Assembly (NCBI RefSeq): GCF_965221945.1 | Contig: NZ_OZ244925.1 | Location: forward strand, 2,542,001 to 2,606,000 | Source of the DNA: Poriferisodalis sp965221945 | GTDB lineage: Bacteria; Actinomycetota; Acidimicrobiia; Acidimicrobiales; Poriferisodalaceae | Direction of reading: 5' to 3' | Length of the DNA stretch: 64,000 nt | Part shown: positions 1 to 9,221 of the stretch, one piece after another | How positions within the stretch are numbered: the stretch's first letter is position 1 | Layout of the letters: each line of letters opens with the position of its first letter | The notes under the pieces: model-generated | Told to the model about the DNA's origin: nothing | The model's input: the letters and a program-made list of their open reading frames with translations, nothing else | The model's database searches: none | Program-made: the position numbers and the translations under genes

Positions 1-99
1 AGCCGCTCGTGCTTGGACGCCCGCGAGCGAGCCCGAGCCGACCGGCATTGACGCCCCAGCGTCACGCAGCTGGCTGCGGAGGCGATCCTCAGCCGTCAT
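1..99 (-). CDS. 5' fragment of a gene coupled to the ECF sigma factor (possible anti-sigma or regulator), cut by the window edge
   Basis: An ATG at 99 overlaps the TGA of the sigma-factor gene in an ATGA arrangement, so the two are translationally coupled. Only the first 33 codons are inside the window. They begin MTAEDRLRSQLRDAGASMPV and continue as a Gly/Ala/Ser-rich segment. No domain can be recognised in so short a piece. Position directly after an ECF sigma gene makes an anti-sigma factor or membrane regulator the likeliest role, but this rests on context only. Confidence 0.6.
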   Translation of the reverse strand, partial: MTAEDRLRSQLRDAGASMPVGSGSLAGVQARAA

Positions 100-725
100 G
101 ACGCCTCTCCTTCGTCGGAACCCGACTCCAGCACTTCCCGCAGCTGTTCGAGACCCCGGCTGAGCCGGCTCTTCACCGTGCCGGTCGCGATGCCCAAGGC
201 CTCCGCAGTCTCGGCGACCGACCAGTCCAGGTAGAAGCGCGCCACGATCACGGCGCGGTGTGCCTCGTTGAGCGTCGCGAGCGCACGTTCAAGATCCAGA
301 TCGCGCGCCCGGTCCTCGGTGGAGTGCGGTTGTGCCAGCAAGGGCTGGCGTTCACGCTCCCGCCGGACCCGTCGCAGCCACGATCGAGCCCAATTCAGCC
401 CGACCCGGTACACCCAGCCCTGCGGATTCGCATAGGCGCTGACCTGTCCCCAGCGCTGGCAGGCGCGGGCGAATGCCTCGTCGGCAGCCTCGGCGCCCAG
501 CGCGGCATCGCGCATCGCCAACCCGAGCGCTCGCGCCATCTCGTCGCGGTGGGCCGCATAGAAGTCCTCGAACCGGAGCGCCACGGCATCCACCCGGGCG
601 GATCCGGTTGAGGCCGCACCCTCAGCAGCGCTCACTGTCAATCCAGTACGGATCGTGCCTGCGCCCACCAGACCGTGACCGATCGGCGAATGCAGATCTA
701 CGAATGCAACGAGCGCGCCAGTCAT
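96..725 (-). CDS. ECF-family RNA polymerase sigma factor (SigE-like)
   Basis: A 209-residue sigma-70-family protein that would direct RNA polymerase to a small regulon. Region 2 lies around residues 51-118 (FEDFYAAHRDEMARAL, then a Trp-rich segment with GWVYRVGLNWARS). Region 4 with its helix-turn-helix is at about 147-198, containing ETAEALGIATGTVKSRLSRG. Region 3 is absent, as in ECF sigmas. The first 45 residues are not conserved-looking, and GTG codons at 632 or 593 would give a more usual length of about 165-178, so the start is uncertain. The following gene overlaps its stop, suggesting joint control. Confidence 0.88.
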   Translation of the reverse strand: MTGALVAFVDLHSPIGHGLVGAGTIRTGLTVSAAEGAASTGSARVDAVALRFEDFYAAHRDEMARALGLAMRDAALGAEAADEAFARACQRWGQVSAYANPQGWVYRVGLNWARSWLRRVRRERERQPLLAQPHSTEDRARDLDLERALATLNEAHRAVIVARFYLDWSVAETAEALGIATGTVKSRLSRGLEQLREVLESGSDEGEAS

Positions 726-791
726 TCCACGTCCCCACGAAGACTGCCTGCCCCCTCAGACTCCCGCCAGACCGATTCGGTTCCGTGTCGT

Positions 792-2003
792 TCATGAATG
801 CTCGTCGGAGCGCGCCTCCGCCGCGAACATGTCCTCGGTGAGCACACCCGATTGTCGCAGCGCCTCGATCTCTGCGCGACCGGAGCCAAGCCATTCGGCC
901 AGCACTTCGTCGTTGTGCTCGCCCAAGTGAGACGCCAGCGCTCCCGATGTGATGCCGGAGGTCACCGAGGTTTCCGCGGAGGTGCCGGTGAATCGGTAGG
1001 GCGTCTGGGTCACCCGCCGGGTACCCCCGTCCCGAGCGTCGATCTCCACCGACGAGCCACGATGAATCGCCGTGGGCGACTCATGCGCCTCCGCGGTCGT
1101 GCGAATGTCGCCCCACGCCAGGTTCGCCTCATCAAGGGCTGCCAGCATCTCCGCTCGAGTCTCGAACGAGCTCAGGAAAGCGTTGATCGCGTCGGAGCGG
1201 TGCGACCGCTTGGTCCCGATGTCGGCATCAGCAGGCGAGGGATCGGCTATCTGATGGGTCTCGCTCAGCTGCTTCCAGATCCACCGGAAATCGCCTGCGG
1301 TCAAGATCGGTCCGTCGACGCCGTCCCACACCAACCCGCCTTGAGACTGGTAGGACACACCGTCGAGTCCTGCCTGGCTGCCCTCGTCGGTGGCCAGAAA
1401 CGACTCGAGCATCGCGATGTCGATGTGCTGGCCGTGACCAGTCAGCTCCGCGACACGCAGCGCCGCCAGGACGCCGACCGACCCATGCAGCGATGCGTAG
1501 GTGTCAGCCACCGCCAGGTACGGCTCCTGTACCGGCTGCTGGTGTATCTCGGCCGCCCGAGTCAACCAGCCCGATTCACCGTGCAGCACCGGCGCGTAAG
1601 CCGCCCGATGCGATTCGGGACCCTCCTGGCCGAAACCGCTGATCGAGAGCATCACCAGTGCCGGGTTCGCCTCGGACAACTCGGCGAACGACAGGCCATG
1701 ACGTGCCATGACGCCGGGGCGGAAGTTCTCGATGAGCACATGCGCCTTCGAGGCAAGGCGCTTCACCATCTCGGACCCGCCCTCGGCGCGCAGGTCGATG
1801 CAGACGTTGCGCTTGCCCACGTTCTGCTGCGTGTAGAAGCCCGCGAGCCCAGCGCGGGTCACTCCCCACAGTCGGGAGATGTCGCCTTCGGGCGGCTCGA
1901 CCTTGACGACGTCCGCGCCGAGGTCGCTGAGGATCCGTCCGGCGAACGGACCCGCCAGCACGCGGCTCATGTCGACCACTCGGACGCCAGCCAGCGGTTT
2001 CAT
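792..2003 (-). CDS. CaiB/BaiF (family III) CoA-transferase
   Basis: A 403-residue protein of normal family length. Family III CoA-transferases move CoA between carboxylic acids through an aspartyl-CoA intermediate. The N-terminal Rossmann core reads LAGVRVVDMSRVLAGPFAGR, and the catalytic Asp is Asp167 in VADTYASLHGSVGV. The ENFRPGV motif sits near 92-98. It is the last gene of the minus-strand operon coming from 6702, 58 bp after the dioxygenase gene, so it probably activates or recycles an acid made by the oxidative enzymes upstream. The substrate cannot be read from the sequence. Confidence 0.9.
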   Translation of the reverse strand: MKPLAGVRVVDMSRVLAGPFAGRILSDLGADVVKVEPPEGDISRLWGVTRAGLAGFYTQQNVGKRNVCIDLRAEGGSEMVKRLASKAHVLIENFRPGVMARHGLSFAELSEANPALVMLSISGFGQEGPESHRAAYAPVLHGESGWLTRAAEIHQQPVQEPYLAVADTYASLHGSVGVLAALRVAELTGHGQHIDIAMLESFLATDEGSQAGLDGVSYQSQGGLVWDGVDGPILTAGDFRWIWKQLSETHQIADPSPADADIGTKRSHRSDAINAFLSSFETRAEMLAALDEANLAWGDIRTTAEAHESPTAIHRGSSVEIDARDGGTRRVTQTPYRFTGTSAETSVTSGITSGALASHLGEHNDEVLAEWLGSGRAEIEALRQSGVLTEDMFAAEARSDEHS

Positions 2004-2061
2004 CAGCGTTCGTATCCCCCGTCGGCCTGCAGTGTCGGGCCGGTCCTCAACTCGATGGCCC

Positions 2062-3003
2062 TCAGCGGGGCCGATCGCCGGCGATCGTCACCCGGAGCAT
2101 GTGCCGGCGCTGCCCGTGGTAATCGTTCAATGCGTAGTGCTGGACGCTGCGGTTGTCCCACATGGTCAGCGTTCCCGGCTCCCAGCGGACCCGGCACGTG
2201 AACTGCTCGTCCACTGCATGGCGCCACAGCATCTCGAGCAGCGCTTTCGATTCGTGCCGGCGCATGCCCGAGACGGCCTCGGTGAACGCCCGATTCACGT
2301 ACAGCGCCTTCGCACCGGTCTCGGGATGGGTCCGCACGACCGGATGGGTCAGCTGCTCATGGGCGTCGTCGGACACGTTGACCGTCATCGCACTGCGCCG
2401 CCCGGAGTACCGGTCCCCCTCGCCGCCCCGCCCGTACTGGCGGGCCGCTGAGTGCACCGCGCTGAGACTCTCGGCGAAGCCCTTCATCGTGTCGGACATG
2501 CCGATGTAGGCCGCTTGCTGATTGGCGAACAGCGTGTCCCCGCCGAAGCTCGGCACCTCGACCGCATACAAGGCTGTCGCCATGGGGGGGCACTCCAAGA
2601 ACGACATCTCCGAATGCCAGCCACCGCCGAAGTTGACCGTCTCATGGGGCTCTTTGATGACGGGGACCACCTCGGGCTCGTCCGATGTGCCGCCGAGGTA
2701 TGGGTGACGCTCCAACTCGCCGAAGCGACGTCCAAAGCGGGCCACGTCACTGACTTCCATGTGCTGGTCGCGGATGACCACCACGTGGCAGGCACACAGC
2801 GCTTCGCGGATCGATGCAATGTGTTCGTCATCGAGTGCGTTCACATTGAGTGCGCCGCCCCCAGCCGCCCACAGCTCGGCGCCGAGCGCGCCCGCGAGCG
2901 GCCGGACGTCGAGCAGTCCTGCGCCGGGCTGTTCTGATTTGGGCTGTCCTGATATGGGCTGTTCTGAAACGGCCGTCGACCCCGGTGCCGCTGTCGTGCT
3001 CAT
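2062..3003 (-). CDS. TauD/TfdA-family Fe(II)/2-oxoglutarate-dependent dioxygenase
   Basis: A 313-residue TauD/TfdA-type enzyme that would hydroxylate or cleave a substrate with Fe(II), O2 and 2-oxoglutarate. The iron triad is visible: His130 and Glu132 in GGGWHSEMSF, and His289 in WDNRSVQHYA. An Arg near 300-304 in the following RRHMLRVTIAG segment should bind 2-oxoglutarate. Glu in place of the usual Asp of HxD is tolerated in this family. The ATG overlaps the stop of the next gene upstream in the operon by 4 bp (3000-3003). Residues 12-28 are a Gln/Pro/Ser-rich stretch coded by a 15-bp tandem repeat. Substrate unknown. Confidence 0.9.
   Translation of the reverse strand: MSTTAAPGSTAVSEQPISGQPKSEQPGAGLLDVRPLAGALGAELWAAGGGALNVNALDDEHIASIREALCACHVVVIRDQHMEVSDVARFGRRFGELERHPYLGGTSDEPEVVPVIKEPHETVNFGGGWHSEMSFLECPPMATALYAVEVPSFGGDTLFANQQAAYIGMSDTMKGFAESLSAVHSAARQYGRGGEGDRYSGRRSAMTVNVSDDAHEQLTHPVVRTHPETGAKALYVNRAFTEAVSGMRRHESKALLEMLWRHAVDEQFTCRVRWEPGTLTMWDNRSVQHYALNDYHGQRRHMLRVTIAGDRPR
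2926..2970 (-). repeat. 15-bp tandem repeat (3 units) inside the dioxygenase N-terminus
   Basis: Three consecutive 15-bp units on the plus strand begin GGGCTGTTCTGATTT, GGGCTGTCCTGATAT and GGGCTGTTCTGAAAC. They encode the low-complexity (S/G)EQP-type stretch before the catalytic domain. This is likely replication slippage in a tolerant linker. Confidence 0.8.
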
Positions 3004-4025
3004 CGGTCCTCGCTCCCGTGCTGCGTCCCGCGGGGCACGGTCTCCGCCGTGGCCTTCGCCAGCGGATCTGCCTGACGCAGGCGCCGTGCCACTTCCCCCG
3101 CCGCAAGTATCGCCTCATTGGGGTCGGGACCGCACGGGGTCATGTTCACGTGCCGGCAGCCCGCCTCGAGGTACGGCAAGAAGAAGTCCACGATGTCATC
3201 GACGGTGCCATAGGGCGTGTACTTCTCGAAGGCCTTGAAGGGCACGCGGTAGAAGCGTTCGAGCTCGGGGCCGACACAGCCCGCCGCCTGTTCCCGGCTG
3301 TCGCCAATGCCGACCCACAATTGGATGCCATGGTCGGGAACGTCCGGGGCCGCACCCGGAACCGCCCGCTCGGTCTCAGCAGTCTCGGCGTAGAGGCGCA
3401 GCGCCGTCTGGTAATGCTCGATGGTGCACCAGATGCCCAGCCACCCATCGGCGAAGCGACCGGCGCGGCGGATCGCCGCGTCGGATCGCCCGCCGACGTA
3501 AGTCGGGATAGGCGGGTCGGGCACCGGGATGATGCGGGCTTGTGACAGCGAGAAGAACTCGCCCTGGTGATTGACGGTCTCACCGCCCAGCAGCCGCAAC
3601 ACGATGTCGAGCGACTCGTCGGACCGTCGCCCGCGGGTGCGGGGATCGACACCGCACACTTCGACCTCGTGCCGGTCGTCGCCGCCGATGCCGACGCCGA
3701 AACTGATGCGCCCGGGGGCCATCTCGGCCAGGTTCGCCAGCTGGCGGGCGACGGGAACCGGGTGACGCAGCGGCAGCAGGTACACGCCCAGGTACACACC
3801 GAGTTCGGGGTGGAGATTGGCCAGCGCTGCTGCGGTCACCATGCCGTCATTGCCGTGCCCGATCCGGAAGCTGACGTGGTCGGCGAAGAACATGCAGTCG
3901 ATGCCGGCATCGGCGACGAGCTCCACCATGCGGCGGCGCTCAGCCCACGGTCGCGACCAGAGCTTCACGTCGGGCGTGACACCGACCCGGATAGACGGCA
4001 CGGCGGCGCGCTCAGCCGCTCTCAT
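3000..4025 (-). CDS. LLM-class F420-dependent oxidoreductase
   Basis: A 341-residue luciferase-like monooxygenase superfamily protein (TIM barrel, cofactor F420 or FMN). Supporting stretches are GVTPDVKLWS at the N-terminus, ADHVSFRIGHGNDG near 48-61, GVGIGGDDRHEVEVCG near 108-123, and the family-typical PIPTYVGGRSDAAIRRAGRF near 171-190. It overlaps the P450 stop by 4 bp upstream and the dioxygenase start by 4 bp downstream, so all three are translated as a coupled unit. A redox step in the same catabolic route is likely. The substrate and whether the cofactor is F420 or FMN are not shown. Confidence 0.88.
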   Translation of the reverse strand: MRAAERAAVPSIRVGVTPDVKLWSRPWAERRRMVELVADAGIDCMFFADHVSFRIGHGNDGMVTAAALANLHPELGVYLGVYLLPLRHPVPVARQLANLAEMAPGRISFGVGIGGDDRHEVEVCGVDPRTRGRRSDESLDIVLRLLGGETVNHQGEFFSLSQARIIPVPDPPIPTYVGGRSDAAIRRAGRFADGWLGIWCTIEHYQTALRLYAETAETERAVPGAAPDVPDHGIQLWVGIGDSREQAAGCVGPELERFYRVPFKAFEKYTPYGTVDDIVDFFLPYLEAGCRHVNMTPCGPDPNEAILAAGEVARRLRQADPLAKATAETVPRGTQHGSEDR

Positions 4026-5395
4026 GCTGCGATCCGCTCGGCGCGCGTCACATCCCAGATCACCGGCAGGTGCTTGAAGCCGTGCTGGAAGTTCGACAGC
4101 AGGCGCAGCGGCGGGCGGGCGGGATCGAGCCGCAGATTGTGGAGCCGCGATAGCGACTCAGTGAACATGGCGGTCATCTGGCGGCGCGCCAGGTGCGCAC
4201 CCAGGCAGAAGTGCGGTCCAGCGCCGAAGGTGAGGTGGTCGTTCGGACTGCGCTCGATGTCGAAACGGTCGGGCTCGGCGAACACGGCTGGATCCCGGTT
4301 CGCCGCCACGTGAAAGACCACCACCTTGTCGCCAGTCCCGATCCGGCAGCCGCTGAGTTCGACGTCGCGGGTAGCGGTGCGCCGGAAGTGCACGACCGGC
4401 GGAATGAAACGCAGCATCTCCTCGATGGCGCCCGGCAGCAGAGCGGGGTCCGCGAGCAGCTTCCCAAGTTGGTCGGGATGGCGCAGCAGCGCCCACATGC
4501 CGCCCGGCATGCCGTTGCGCAGCGTCTCGTTGCCCGCCACCGCGAACAGGAAGAACATGGTCTCGAACTCTTCGTTGGTGATGCCGCCCTCGTCGTCGGG
4601 CGCAGCCAGCAGGATCGACACCACGTCGGAGCCCGGGTTCGCCCGCTTGTAGGTGGCGAGGTCCTGCGCGTAGGCGTACATGTCTGCGAGGCCTTCGCGG
4701 GAGCGAGGGTCGGGCATGCGACCGTCGGGTCCCGGGCGGATATCGGCGCGCACCTCCCGGGAACGCCGTGCCATCTCGGTGCCGGTCGCCGGATCGAAAA
4801 CGTCCGAGGCCGCGTACTCTGCGTCCTGATAGCCGATGACCCGGTTCGACCAGTCGAACAGCAGCATCCGGTCCTGCGTCGGCACGCCCATGATGTCGGC
4901 GAGCGTCAGCAGTGGCAGCTCGGCCGAGACGTCCTTGGCGAAGTCGGCGCGTCCCCGGTCCTCCACGGCGCTGACGAGCCGTTCAGCACGAGCCGAGATG
5001 GTGGCCTCCAACTCCAACACTGCGCTCGGCGTGAATGAGCGCATCAGCAGGCGGCGCAGCCGTGTGTGCTGCGGCGGGTCCTGGTTGAGCATCATCCGCT
5101 GGACGAACTCGAGCATTTCAGCGGTCTGCGGGTCGCGGATCTGCGTAGCGCCCAGGTGTGACGAGAATGTTCCCGGATCACGGAGCACCCGGTTCATCAG
5201 CTCGTGGGTGAGCACCGCCCAGAAGCCGGGTCCGGCCTCCCACCCCATGAGCTCGGGCTCGGGCACCCAATGGACCGGGGCGCGTGCCCGCAGCTCGGCA
5301 ATCAGGTCGTGAGGCACACCGTCGAGGTAGGTGCGCGGATCGAACAGCGGCGTCGGGTCGAGGTCGGATCGGAACTCAGTACCGGAGCCGGGCAT
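4022..5395 (-). CDS. Cytochrome P450 (CYP125/CYP142-like I-helix)
   Basis: A 457-residue soluble bacterial P450. The haem ligand is Cys397 in FGAGPHFCLGAHLAR, the ExxR pair is Glu326-Arg329 (EMLR), and the I-helix oxygen-activation motif is AGNETLRNG (287-295). AGNET-RN resembles actinobacterial CYP125/CYP142-type steroid side-chain hydroxylases; that is a motif impression, not a phylogenetic assignment. The DPPQHTRLR substrate-recognition segment is at 106-114. It overlaps the F420-type oxidoreductase by 4 bp and follows the MFS gene by 5 bp. Electron-transfer partners are not encoded nearby. Confidence 0.93.
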   Translation of the reverse strand: MPGSGTEFRSDLDPTPLFDPRTYLDGVPHDLIAELRARAPVHWVPEPELMGWEAGPGFWAVLTHELMNRVLRDPGTFSSHLGATQIRDPQTAEMLEFVQRMMLNQDPPQHTRLRRLLMRSFTPSAVLELEATISARAERLVSAVEDRGRADFAKDVSAELPLLTLADIMGVPTQDRMLLFDWSNRVIGYQDAEYAASDVFDPATGTEMARRSREVRADIRPGPDGRMPDPRSREGLADMYAYAQDLATYKRANPGSDVVSILLAAPDDEGGITNEEFETMFFLFAVAGNETLRNGMPGGMWALLRHPDQLGKLLADPALLPGAIEEMLRFIPPVVHFRRTATRDVELSGCRIGTGDKVVVFHVAANRDPAVFAEPDRFDIERSPNDHLTFGAGPHFCLGAHLARRQMTAMFTESLSRLHNLRLDPARPPLRLLSNFQHGFKHLPVIWDVTRAERIAA

Positions 5396-5400
5396 AGCGC

Positions 5401-6702
5401 TCAGCGTGCCATCTTGGGCTGCATCTGCGGGGTGGTCGCGGCCGTGTTGTCGACAGTGCTTCGCAGTGGCGGTGCCGGTGGCTTGGTGATGACGAAGAAG
5501 AGCATTCCCAGAGCCGTCAGCACGGCGAGCGCAACGAAACCAGTCGCGTAGCTGCCGGTTGTGTCAGCCAGCCAGCCCGCGGCGAGCGGACCCACAATCG
5601 GTCCGATCATCACGATGAGCGAGCTGACCCCCATGATCGCCGCGAAGGCCGACGACCCGAAGTAGTCAGCGCGCAGCGCCTGCATGAGCGGACCGCGCAC
5701 TCCCCACGCGAGGCCATGCAGGATCACAAACAACACCACGATGAACACATTGACGGCCCAGGCCAGCAGCAGCACGCCGCCGGCGTGCCCGAACATGGCG
5801 ATCGATGCAATCAGCCGCTTGTTGACGCGATCTCCCAGCCAGCCGCCCACGGCCATGCCGCCGAGCTGCATCAGGGGCAGCGCGGCGGCCACGAAGCTGG
5901 CCTGCTGCAAGGTGTAGCCCCGCTCAGAAGTCAGGTAGAGCTGTAGGTGCGCCATCACTGCGCCGACGACGAACAGTGCGCTCAGGTGCCCGAACGAGAT
6001 CGTCCAGAACGCTTTCGTGCGCATCGCCTCCTTGGCCGTGAAATGGACGTCGCTCACGCCTTCCGCGCGCACCGTCCTGCCGTTCGCGACGACCTCTTTC
6101 CCGCCGTCGACCTCCTCGCCGAAATCAGCGGGGCGGCCGTCGAGATACTTGGCAAGCCACCATGCAACGGCAGCTCCCGCGACGCCGGTCACGGCGGCGG
6201 TCGTGCGCCAGCCGAACCACGAGAACGACAGGACCACGAGGGGAACGCACATGCCGCCCGCCGCAAGGCCCATGCCCCCGAACGCGAGCGCCCGGGCCCG
6301 CAGCCGCTCGAACCAGCGCACGATCGAGACGGTGACCGTCAGGAACCCGCAGAACGCGCTGCCGACCGCCATGACCAAGAACGCGCCGTAGAACTGCCAC
6401 AGCGAGTGCAGCTGGCTGAACCACACGAAACCGACCGCCATGCCCACCGCACCCGCCCGGGTGATGACACGGGGTCCGAAGCGATCGATCAGCCAGCCCT
6501 GCGCTGGCCCGAGCAGTGCCGTCTCGGCTCGGTTCACGGCAAACGCGCCCGACAGGGCCGTCTTGCTCCAGCCGTATTCCCTCTCGATCTCCACCAAGTA
6601 GGCACCCAGCGAGTGCATGACGAACGCACTCTGCAGCCCTTGGATCACTGCCCCTGCACGCACCACCTTCCATCCGCGGAAGGTGGTGGTGCGTCCCGAC
6701 AT
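5401..6702 (-). CDS. MFS transporter (first gene of the P450 operon)
   Basis: About 433 residues with roughly 12 hydrophobic helices of the major facilitator type. The start at 6702 (MSGRTTTFRGWKVV) is preferred over an ATG 19 codons upstream because it directly precedes the first helix. The WLIDRFGPRVITRAG segment after helix 2 is the loop-2-3 MFS signature region. It heads the minus-strand operon and faces the amidohydrolase gene at 6830 across about 125 bp, which must hold divergent promoters. Probable importer or exporter of the compound processed by the P450, F420-type enzyme and dioxygenase. Confidence 0.85.
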   Translation of the reverse strand: MSGRTTTFRGWKVVRAGAVIQGLQSAFVMHSLGAYLVEIEREYGWSKTALSGAFAVNRAETALLGPAQGWLIDRFGPRVITRAGAVGMAVGFVWFSQLHSLWQFYGAFLVMAVGSAFCGFLTVTVSIVRWFERLRARALAFGGMGLAAGGMCVPLVVLSFSWFGWRTTAAVTGVAGAAVAWWLAKYLDGRPADFGEEVDGGKEVVANGRTVRAEGVSDVHFTAKEAMRTKAFWTISFGHLSALFVVGAVMAHLQLYLTSERGYTLQQASFVAAALPLMQLGGMAVGGWLGDRVNKRLIASIAMFGHAGGVLLLAWAVNVFIVVLFVILHGLAWGVRGPLMQALRADYFGSSAFAAIMGVSSLIVMIGPIVGPLAAGWLADTTGSYATGFVALAVLTALGMLFFVITKPPAPPLRSTVDNTAATTPQMQPKMAR

Positions 6703-6829
6703 CGGTACATCCTGCCCGATCCAGTCCGGTGCGCGTCGGGGGCAAAAGCCCCTCTGCACCCTGATCTAGACCCCTTTCTTTCTATTCACCACGGAAACTC
6801 GTCCAGCGATCGAGCGAGGGAGGCACCAC

Positions 6830-7672
6830 ATGGCCCGAAAGGTGACCGCCGCGATCGTCCAGGTGGCCTGGACCGGCGACAAGGACTCCATGATCGAGCT
6901 GCACACCAAGCACGTCGCCGAGGCCGCCGCTGCCGGTGCCAGGGTGATGTGCTTCCAGGAGCTGTTCTACGGTCCCTACTTCTGCCAGGTGCAGGACACC
7001 GAGTACTACTCCTACGCGGAAGCCATCCCCGATGGCCCGACCACCAAGCGCTTCTGTGAGCTCGCCGCGCAGCACGAGATGGTGCTGGTCGTGCCCATGT
7101 ACGAGCGTGAGAAGGCCGGGTTCCTGTACAACACCGCAGCCGTGATCGACGCCGACGGGACCTATCTCGGCAAGTACCGCAAGAACCACATCCCGCAGGT
7201 CAAGGGGTTCTGGGAGAAGTTCTATTTCCGGCCTGGCAACCTCGGCTACCCGGTATTCGAGACAGCAGTCGGCACGGTCGGGGTTTACATCTGCTATGAC
7301 CGCCACTTCCCCGAAGGCTGGCGGGCACTCGGGCTCGCCGGAGCGGAGATCGTCTTCAACCCCTCCGCCACCAGCCGGGGACTGTCCGCCTACCTGTGGC
7401 AGCTCGAACAGACCTCCGCCGCGGCGGCCAACATGTACTACGTCGGGGCCATCAACCGGGTCGGCGTCGAGCCGCTGGGCGACAACGATTTCTACGGGAC
7501 GTCGTACTTCGCCAACCCGCGGGGCCAGATCGTGGAGACGGCCGCATCGGACCGGGACGAAGAGCTCTTGGTGCGCGAGCTCGACCTCGAGATGATCGAC
7601 GAGGTCCGCAACCAGTGGGCCTTCTACCGGGACCGCCGCCCCGACTCCTACGGGTCGCTGACGGCGCCCTGA
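6830..7672 (+). CDS. Nitrilase-superfamily amidohydrolase, probable beta-ureidopropionase (N-carbamoyl-beta-alanine amidohydrolase)
   Basis: A 280-residue carbon-nitrogen hydrolase. The Glu-Lys-Cys triad is visible: Glu44 in CFQELFYGP, Lys118 in KYRKNHIP, and Cys155 in ICYDRHFPEGW. The family would hydrolyse N-carbamoyl-beta-alanine to beta-alanine, CO2 and ammonia, the last step of reductive pyrimidine degradation. That specificity is supported by the dihydropyrimidinase gene immediately downstream. A GAGGGAGG ribosome site lies about 9 bp before the ATG. It opens the 6830-13986 operon. Another N-carbamoyl amide or aliphatic amide remains possible. Confidence 0.87.
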   Translation: MARKVTAAIVQVAWTGDKDSMIELHTKHVAEAAAAGARVMCFQELFYGPYFCQVQDTEYYSYAEAIPDGPTTKRFCELAAQHEMVLVVPMYEREKAGFLYNTAAVIDADGTYLGKYRKNHIPQVKGFWEKFYFRPGNLGYPVFETAVGTVGVYICYDRHFPEGWRALGLAGAEIVFNPSATSRGLSAYLWQLEQTSAAAANMYYVGAINRVGVEPLGDNDFYGTSYFANPRGQIVETAASDRDEELLVRELDLEMIDEVRNQWAFYRDRRPDSYGSLTAP

Positions 7673-7745
7673 ACCGGGCGATCCTGACGCGGATCACCGA
7701 CTACACCGCCACAACGCTGAGCTAGCCGCACAGGGGGACACGACG

Positions 7746-9155
7746 ATGGCGACGCTGATCAAGGGAGGCACCGTTGTCAGCTCGACCGGTGCAGATCCGG
7801 CCGAGGTGCTCATAGACGGCGAGAAGATCGTGGCCGTTCTGCAACCAGGCAGCGACATCGCAGTTGCGGCCACCCACGGTGCCGAAGTCATCGACGCCAC
7901 CGGACGGCTGGTGGTGCCCGGCGGGGTGGACGTGCACACCCACATGGAGCTGCCGTTCGGCGGCACCTATGCCTCCGACACATTCGAGACCGGATCGCGG
8001 GCCGCGGCCTGGGGCGGCACCACCACCATCGTCGACTTCGCGGTGCAGAAGACCGGCGAGAACGTGCGTGAGTGCCTCGACGCCTGGATGGCCAAGGCCG
8101 AAGGCAACTGCGCTGTGGACTTCGGCTTCCACATGATCATCGGCGGCGTCGACAACGACTCGCTCAAGGAAATGGACCTGCTGGTCAACGAGGGCATCAC
8201 CAGCTTCAAGCTGTTCATGGCCTACCCGGGAGTGTTCCTCGCTGACGACGGACAGATCCTGCGGGCCATGCAGCAGGCAGCCGGCAATGGCGGGCTGATC
8301 ATGATGCACGCCGAGAACGGCTTGGCCATCGACGTGCTGGCCGCGCAGGCATTCGAGCGGGGCGAGACCGCTCCGGTCACCCACGGCTACGTGCGGCGCC
8401 CCGAGCTGGAGTCCGAGGCGACCCACCGGGCAATCCAGCTGGCCAAGGTGGGGGCATCGCCGCTGTATATCGTGCACCTGTCGGCGGCCGAGGCGTTGGA
8501 GCAGGTGGCGCTCGCACGCGACGCCGGCATGAATGTCTTCGCCGAGACCTGCCCGCAGTACCTGCACTTCAGCCTGGAGGAGCACCTCAACCGACCGGGC
8601 TTCGAGGGCGCGGCCTACGTGTGCTCGACACCCATTCGCTCACGGGCCGAAGGCCACCAGGACGCACTGTGGAAGGGCCTGCGAACCAACGACCTGGCCG
8701 TCGTGTCCACCGACCACTGCCCGTTCTGCATGAAGGAGCAGAAGGAGCTGGGGCTCGGCGACTTCCGGGCGATTCCCAACGGCATCGGCGGCGTCGAGCA
8801 CCGCATGGACATGATCTACCAGGGCGTGGTCACCGGCGAGATCGGCCTGGCTCGCTGGGTCGAGCTGTGCGCCACCACTCCGGCCCGCATGATGGGCTTG
8901 TACCCCCGCAAGGGGATCATCGCGGCGGGTTCCGACGCCGACGTCGTGATCTACGACCCCGACAAGCGGTGGACCGTCAGCGTCGACAACCATCACATGA
9001 ACATCGACCACTCGGCGTATGAGGGTGTCGAGGTGACCGGCCACGTCGACACCGTGTTCTCGCGGGGCCGCAGGATCATCGACGACGGCCAGTACCTAGG
9101 CCGCGCCGGCGATGGGCACTACCTGCCCCGGGGCCTCTGCCAATACCTGCAATAG
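7746..9155 (+). CDS. hydA: Dihydropyrimidinase / hydantoinase
   Basis: A 469-residue cyclic amidohydrolase of standard length that opens dihydrouracil, dihydrothymine or hydantoins to N-carbamoyl amino acids. Binuclear-metal residues are visible: His64 and His66 in GGVDVHTHMELPFGG, the carboxylated Lys155 in SFKLFMAYPG, a downstream His in MMHAENG, another in YIVHLSAAEAL, and the Asp in STDHCPF. An AGGGGGACACG ribosome site precedes the ATG. Its product is the substrate of the amidohydrolase encoded just upstream, giving two consecutive pathway steps. Confidence 0.93.
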   Translation: MATLIKGGTVVSSTGADPAEVLIDGEKIVAVLQPGSDIAVAATHGAEVIDATGRLVVPGGVDVHTHMELPFGGTYASDTFETGSRAAAWGGTTTIVDFAVQKTGENVRECLDAWMAKAEGNCAVDFGFHMIIGGVDNDSLKEMDLLVNEGITSFKLFMAYPGVFLADDGQILRAMQQAAGNGGLIMMHAENGLAIDVLAAQAFERGETAPVTHGYVRRPELESEATHRAIQLAKVGASPLYIVHLSAAEALEQVALARDAGMNVFAETCPQYLHFSLEEHLNRPGFEGAAYVCSTPIRSRAEGHQDALWKGLRTNDLAVVSTDHCPFCMKEQKELGLGDFRAIPNGIGGVEHRMDMIYQGVVTGEIGLARWVELCATTPARMMGLYPRKGIIAAGSDADVVIYDPDKRWTVSVDNHHMNIDHSAYEGVEVTGHVDTVFSRGRRIIDDGQYLGRAGDGHYLPRGLCQYLQ

Positions 9156-9221
9156 GAGGCGACGCCAGGACCCAGCTCGACCACACGCAATTCCCGCTGA
9201 TCAGATCGGAGGACTGAGAAC

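Noticed and set aside
798..2201. Long open frames antisense to the CoA-transferase and dioxygenase genes
   Set aside because: They are by-products of high GC with strong third-position bias; the translated peptides show no family motifs and conflict with a coherent minus-strand operon.
6703..6829. Possible riboswitch upstream of the pyrimidine operon
   Set aside because: The gap is only about 125 bp, with a pyrimidine-rich patch but no conserved aptamer-like structure that I could recognise.
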